Assembly: GCA_041495845.1 (NCBI GenBank)
Contig: JBGQDM010000024.1
Coordinates: forward strand, 1-34,097
Length of the DNA stretch: 34,097 nucleotides
Origin: JBGQDM01 sp041495845
GTDB taxonomy: Bacteria > Acidobacteriota > Terriglobia > Terriglobales > Acidobacteriaceae
Direction: 5' to 3'
The translations under genes were made by a program, and so were the position numbers. The notes below the pieces were generated by a model. That model did not search any database. It saw nothing but the letters and a program-made list of their open reading frames with translations, and was not told the origin of the DNA. This document shows positions 32,312-34,097 of this stretch, one piece after another (positions within the stretch are counted from its first letter, which is position 1; each line of letters starts with the position of its first letter).

Positions 32312-33433
32312 ATGTCGCCGACAACCAAAGACGATGAGGTCTTCCTGCGCCGCGCGCTTGACCTGGCGAAAGCCGGCATTGGTTTGACCTCGCCGAACCC
32401 GTGCGTAGGCGCGGTGGTGGTGAGCGCGGCGGGCGAAGTTCTCGGTCAAGGCACGCACACTTACGACGGACAAAAGCACGCCGAGGTTCTGGCGCTCGAG
32501 CAGGCTGGTACGCGGGCACGTGGCGCCACGCTCTATCTGAATCTGGAACCGTGTTGCCACCAGGGGCGCACACCGCCCTGCGTGGAAGCCGTGATTGGCG
32601 CCGGAATCAGCCGCGTCGTGGATTCGATGCAGGACCCGAATCCGCTGGTGGCGGGAAATGGATTCGCTCGCCTGCGAGCGGCGGGAATCGTCGTTGAGGT
32701 GGGCGGACTCGAATCGGAAGCGCGGAAGCTGAACGAGGCGTTTGCCTGCTACATCCTGCACCAGCGGCCGTTCGTCACGCTGAAGACGGCGATGACGCTG
32801 GACGGAAAGATTGCGCCGCCGCCGGGCACAGCGCGCACGGAGAGTAATCGCTGGATCACGGGCGAAGCGGCGCGGGCGCACGTGCAGGAGTTGCGGCACG
32901 CGAGCGACGCCATCCTGACCGGAGTGGGCACGGTGCTGGCGGATGATCCGCTGCTCACCGACCGCACCGGAAAAGCACGCCGCCGCCGGCTGCTGCGCGT
33001 GGTGCTGGATTCACACCTGCGGCTCCCGTTAACTTCGCGACTGGTGCAGACGGCGCAGCAAGACGTGCTTGTGTTTTGCACGGGAGCGGACGAAGAAAAG
33101 AAAAAGCGGCTGGAGGGACTCGGCATCCTGGTGGAGCGCGCGGGTGCAAAGGATTCCAGCGAGCCGCCCGATTGGCGCCATGTGCTCGGGCGCTTGGGCG
33201 AGATGAAAATCACCAGCGTCATGATCGAGGGTGGAGCCCAGGTGAATGGGAGCGCGCTCGGAGCGGGCGCGGTGGACAAAGTCTTTCTGTTTTATTCCCC
33301 GCAATTGCTGGGCGGTAACGCAGTGCCGTTCGCGAGCAGCAGCCGGCACGCGCTTCCGGCGTTGGCCCTGAAACACGTTTCCCTGCACCGCTTTGCCGCC
33401 GACTTTGCCGTCGAGGGATACTTCAGAGATTGA
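32312..33433 (+). CDS. ribD: Bifunctional riboflavin deaminase/reductase RibD
   Basis: RibD catalyses the second and third steps of riboflavin synthesis: deamination of the pyrimidine and NADPH-dependent reduction of the ribosyl group. The 373-residue protein has an N-terminal deaminase domain with SPNPCVGAVVV, zinc ligand H56 and E58 in KHAEVLAL, and C81/C90 in EPCCHQGRTPPC. The C-terminal reductase domain begins near 153 with RPFVTLKTAMTLDGKIA and has SNRWITGEAARAHVQELRH, VGTVLADDPLLT and MIEGGAQVNGSAL. GGAG lies seven nt before the ATG. No other rib gene is adjacent. Its stop codon is part of the downstream toxin-antitoxin promoter. Confidence 0.95.
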   Translation: MSPTTKDDEVFLRRALDLAKAGIGLTSPNPCVGAVVVSAAGEVLGQGTHTYDGQKHAEVLALEQAGTRARGATLYLNLEPCCHQGRTPPCVEAVIGAGISRVVDSMQDPNPLVAGNGFARLRAAGIVVEVGGLESEARKLNEAFACYILHQRPFVTLKTAMTLDGKIAPPPGTARTESNRWITGEAARAHVQELRHASDAILTGVGTVLADDPLLTDRTGKARRRRLLRVVLDSHLRLPLTSRLVQTAQQDVLVFCTGADEEKKKRLEGLGILVERAGAKDSSEPPDWRHVLGRLGEMKITSVMIEGGAQVNGSALGAGAVDKVFLFYSPQLLGGNAVPFASSSRHALPALALKHVSLHRFAADFAVEGYFRD

Positions 33434-33457
33434 CAATGTGGCACATTATGTGTCACA
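33430..33457 (+). promoter_or_regulatory. Promoter/operator of the toxin-antitoxin pair
   Basis: A perfect -35 TTGACA (33430-33435) overlaps the ribD stop codon. Directly after it lie two 9-bp palindromes of the form TGTG-N-CACA, at 33437-33445 and 33449-33457, with centres 12 bp apart. A modest -10, TCACAT (33453-33458), falls 17 nt after the -35, inside the second palindrome. A dimeric repressor bound here would cover the promoter, the usual layout for antitoxin autoregulation. The start site would be very near the antitoxin ATG. Confidence 0.55.
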
Positions 33458-33464
33458 TTTAGAT

Positions 33465-33701
33465 ATGCCCGAGATCAACCTGCGCCAATTGCGGAACACC
33501 ACTCGCCTGAAAGACTGGCTGCGCTCCGGAAAGACAGTAAGTCTGCGCGAACGCAACCGCGTCATTGCGCGCATCATGCCGGTGGAAACCACTCGTGCCC
33601 CCGAGGCGTGGCCTGACTTCACCCAGCGCAGCCGCAAGATTTTTCGCGGACGCACCCTGCCCGGTGCGGATCTTGTCATCCAAGAGCGCGGACGCTTTTG
33701 A
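33465..33701 (+). CDS. Antitoxin of a type II toxin-antitoxin system (Phd/YefM- or VapB-like)
   Basis: This 78-residue protein begins MPEINLRQLRNTTRLKDWLR, then GKTVSLRERNRVIARIMP. That is the short strand-helix-strand DNA-binding start of Phd/YefM-type antitoxins paired with PIN toxins. The second half (APEAWPDFTQRSRKIFRGR to the end) is the likely toxin-binding segment. The stop overlaps the start of the PIN-domain gene by four bases (TTGA). Palindromic operator-like sites lie immediately upstream. I start at 33465; a GTG at 33450 is possible. Confidence 0.75.
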   Translation: MPEINLRQLRNTTRLKDWLRSGKTVSLRERNRVIARIMPVETTRAPEAWPDFTQRSRKIFRGRTLPGADLVIQERGRF

Positions 33702-34097
33702 CGGTCTACGCGGACACCAGCTTTTTCGTTTCTCTCTACGTGCCAGACACGCACTCGGCGACAGCCCAGAAACAGATGCAGCATCGGTCCCGCATCTGGC
33801 TCACGCCGCTGCATCGCGCGGAGTGGACGCACGCCATCGCACAACATGTGTTCCTGCGTCAGATGACGGCGGCGGAAGCACACCAGGTCCGCCGCCTGCT
33901 CGAACGCGACCGGGCAGCCGGCCTGTGGGCGGAAGCTGCCTTACCCGACTTGGTCTTTGAAACCTGTATTGCATTGGCCCGCCGGCACGGAAGCCGGCTC
34001 GGCCCCCGCACCCTGGACACATTGCATGTCGCAACCGCGCTGGAACTGCAAGCAGAACATTTCTGGACATTCGACCAGCGGCAAGCCAAGCTGGCGG
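33698..34097 (+). CDS. PIN-domain toxin (VapC-like), cut by the window end
   Basis: The visible 133 residues start at a TTG that overlaps the antitoxin stop. They open MTVYADTSFFVSLYV, a PIN-domain start. The four acidic metal-binding positions are present: D6, E42 in HRAEW, D107 in RTLDTLHVATA and D126 in TFDQRQ. VapC toxins are Mg-dependent ribonucleases that cut tRNA or rRNA and are held inactive by their antitoxin. The gene should be nearly complete, since the last conserved aspartate is inside the window. The alternative start codon fits tight translational coupling. Confidence 0.8.
   Translation, partial: MTVYADTSFFVSLYVPDTHSATAQKQMQHRSRIWLTPLHRAEWTHAIAQHVFLRQMTAAEAHQVRRLLERDRAAGLWAEAALPDLVFETCIALARRHGSRLGPRTLDTLHVATALELQAEHFWTFDQRQAKLA

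Overview
The window looks like chromosomal DNA of an Acidobacteriota member, probably from the Terriglobia/Koribacter side. This is inferred from the high-GC coding style, the hopanoid genes, and a large radical-SAM protein of a type I associate with acidobacterial membrane-spanning lipids. No 16S or other definitive taxonomic marker is present. I saw no rRNA, tRNA, CRISPR array, insertion sequence or prophage.

Left block (1-9493, all minus strand). A radical-SAM protein resembling archaeal tetraether synthase (Tes) and bacterial membrane-spanning-lipid synthase has its own intrinsic terminator. Then come an exported prolyl oligopeptidase and recN, followed by a promoter-led isoprenoid/hopanoid operon ispH-shc-hpnA, which leaves the window through hpnA.

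Middle block (9494-22028). A long intergenic region separates the radical-SAM gene from a divergent methyltransferase with a Trm112-like N-terminus. Next is a minus-strand trio: an ornithine-cyclodeaminase-family protein, a zinc alcohol dehydrogenase and an arginase/agmatinase with a signal peptide. A plus-strand esterase follows. Then comes a long minus-strand run transcribed in the order eno, DUF2059-like, rhomboid-TPR, gpmI, 2-hydroxyacid dehydrogenase, small membrane protein, glutaredoxin. Enolase and phosphoglycerate mutase catalyse adjacent glycolytic steps.

Right block (22141-34097, mostly plus strand). The order is yacG, pgpA, a TIG/NHL propeller protein, then a minus-strand accessory cassette of three small genes (24023-25114), one resembling a nuclease-toxin tip. 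After that come cinA-thpR, plsY-gpsA, a membrane HD-GYP phosphodiesterase, ftsY, a small unknown ORF, ribD, and a VapB/VapC-type toxin-antitoxin pair cut by the window end.

Membrane lipid metabolism is over-represented: ispH, shc, hpnA, the Tes-like enzyme, pgpA, plsY and gpsA. They fall in several transcription units, so this is loose neighbourhood clustering and not one operon. The items most worth pursuing are the Tes-like radical-SAM enzyme, the exported ureohydrolase, the three-gene accessory cassette and the palindrome-pair operator of the toxin-antitoxin system.
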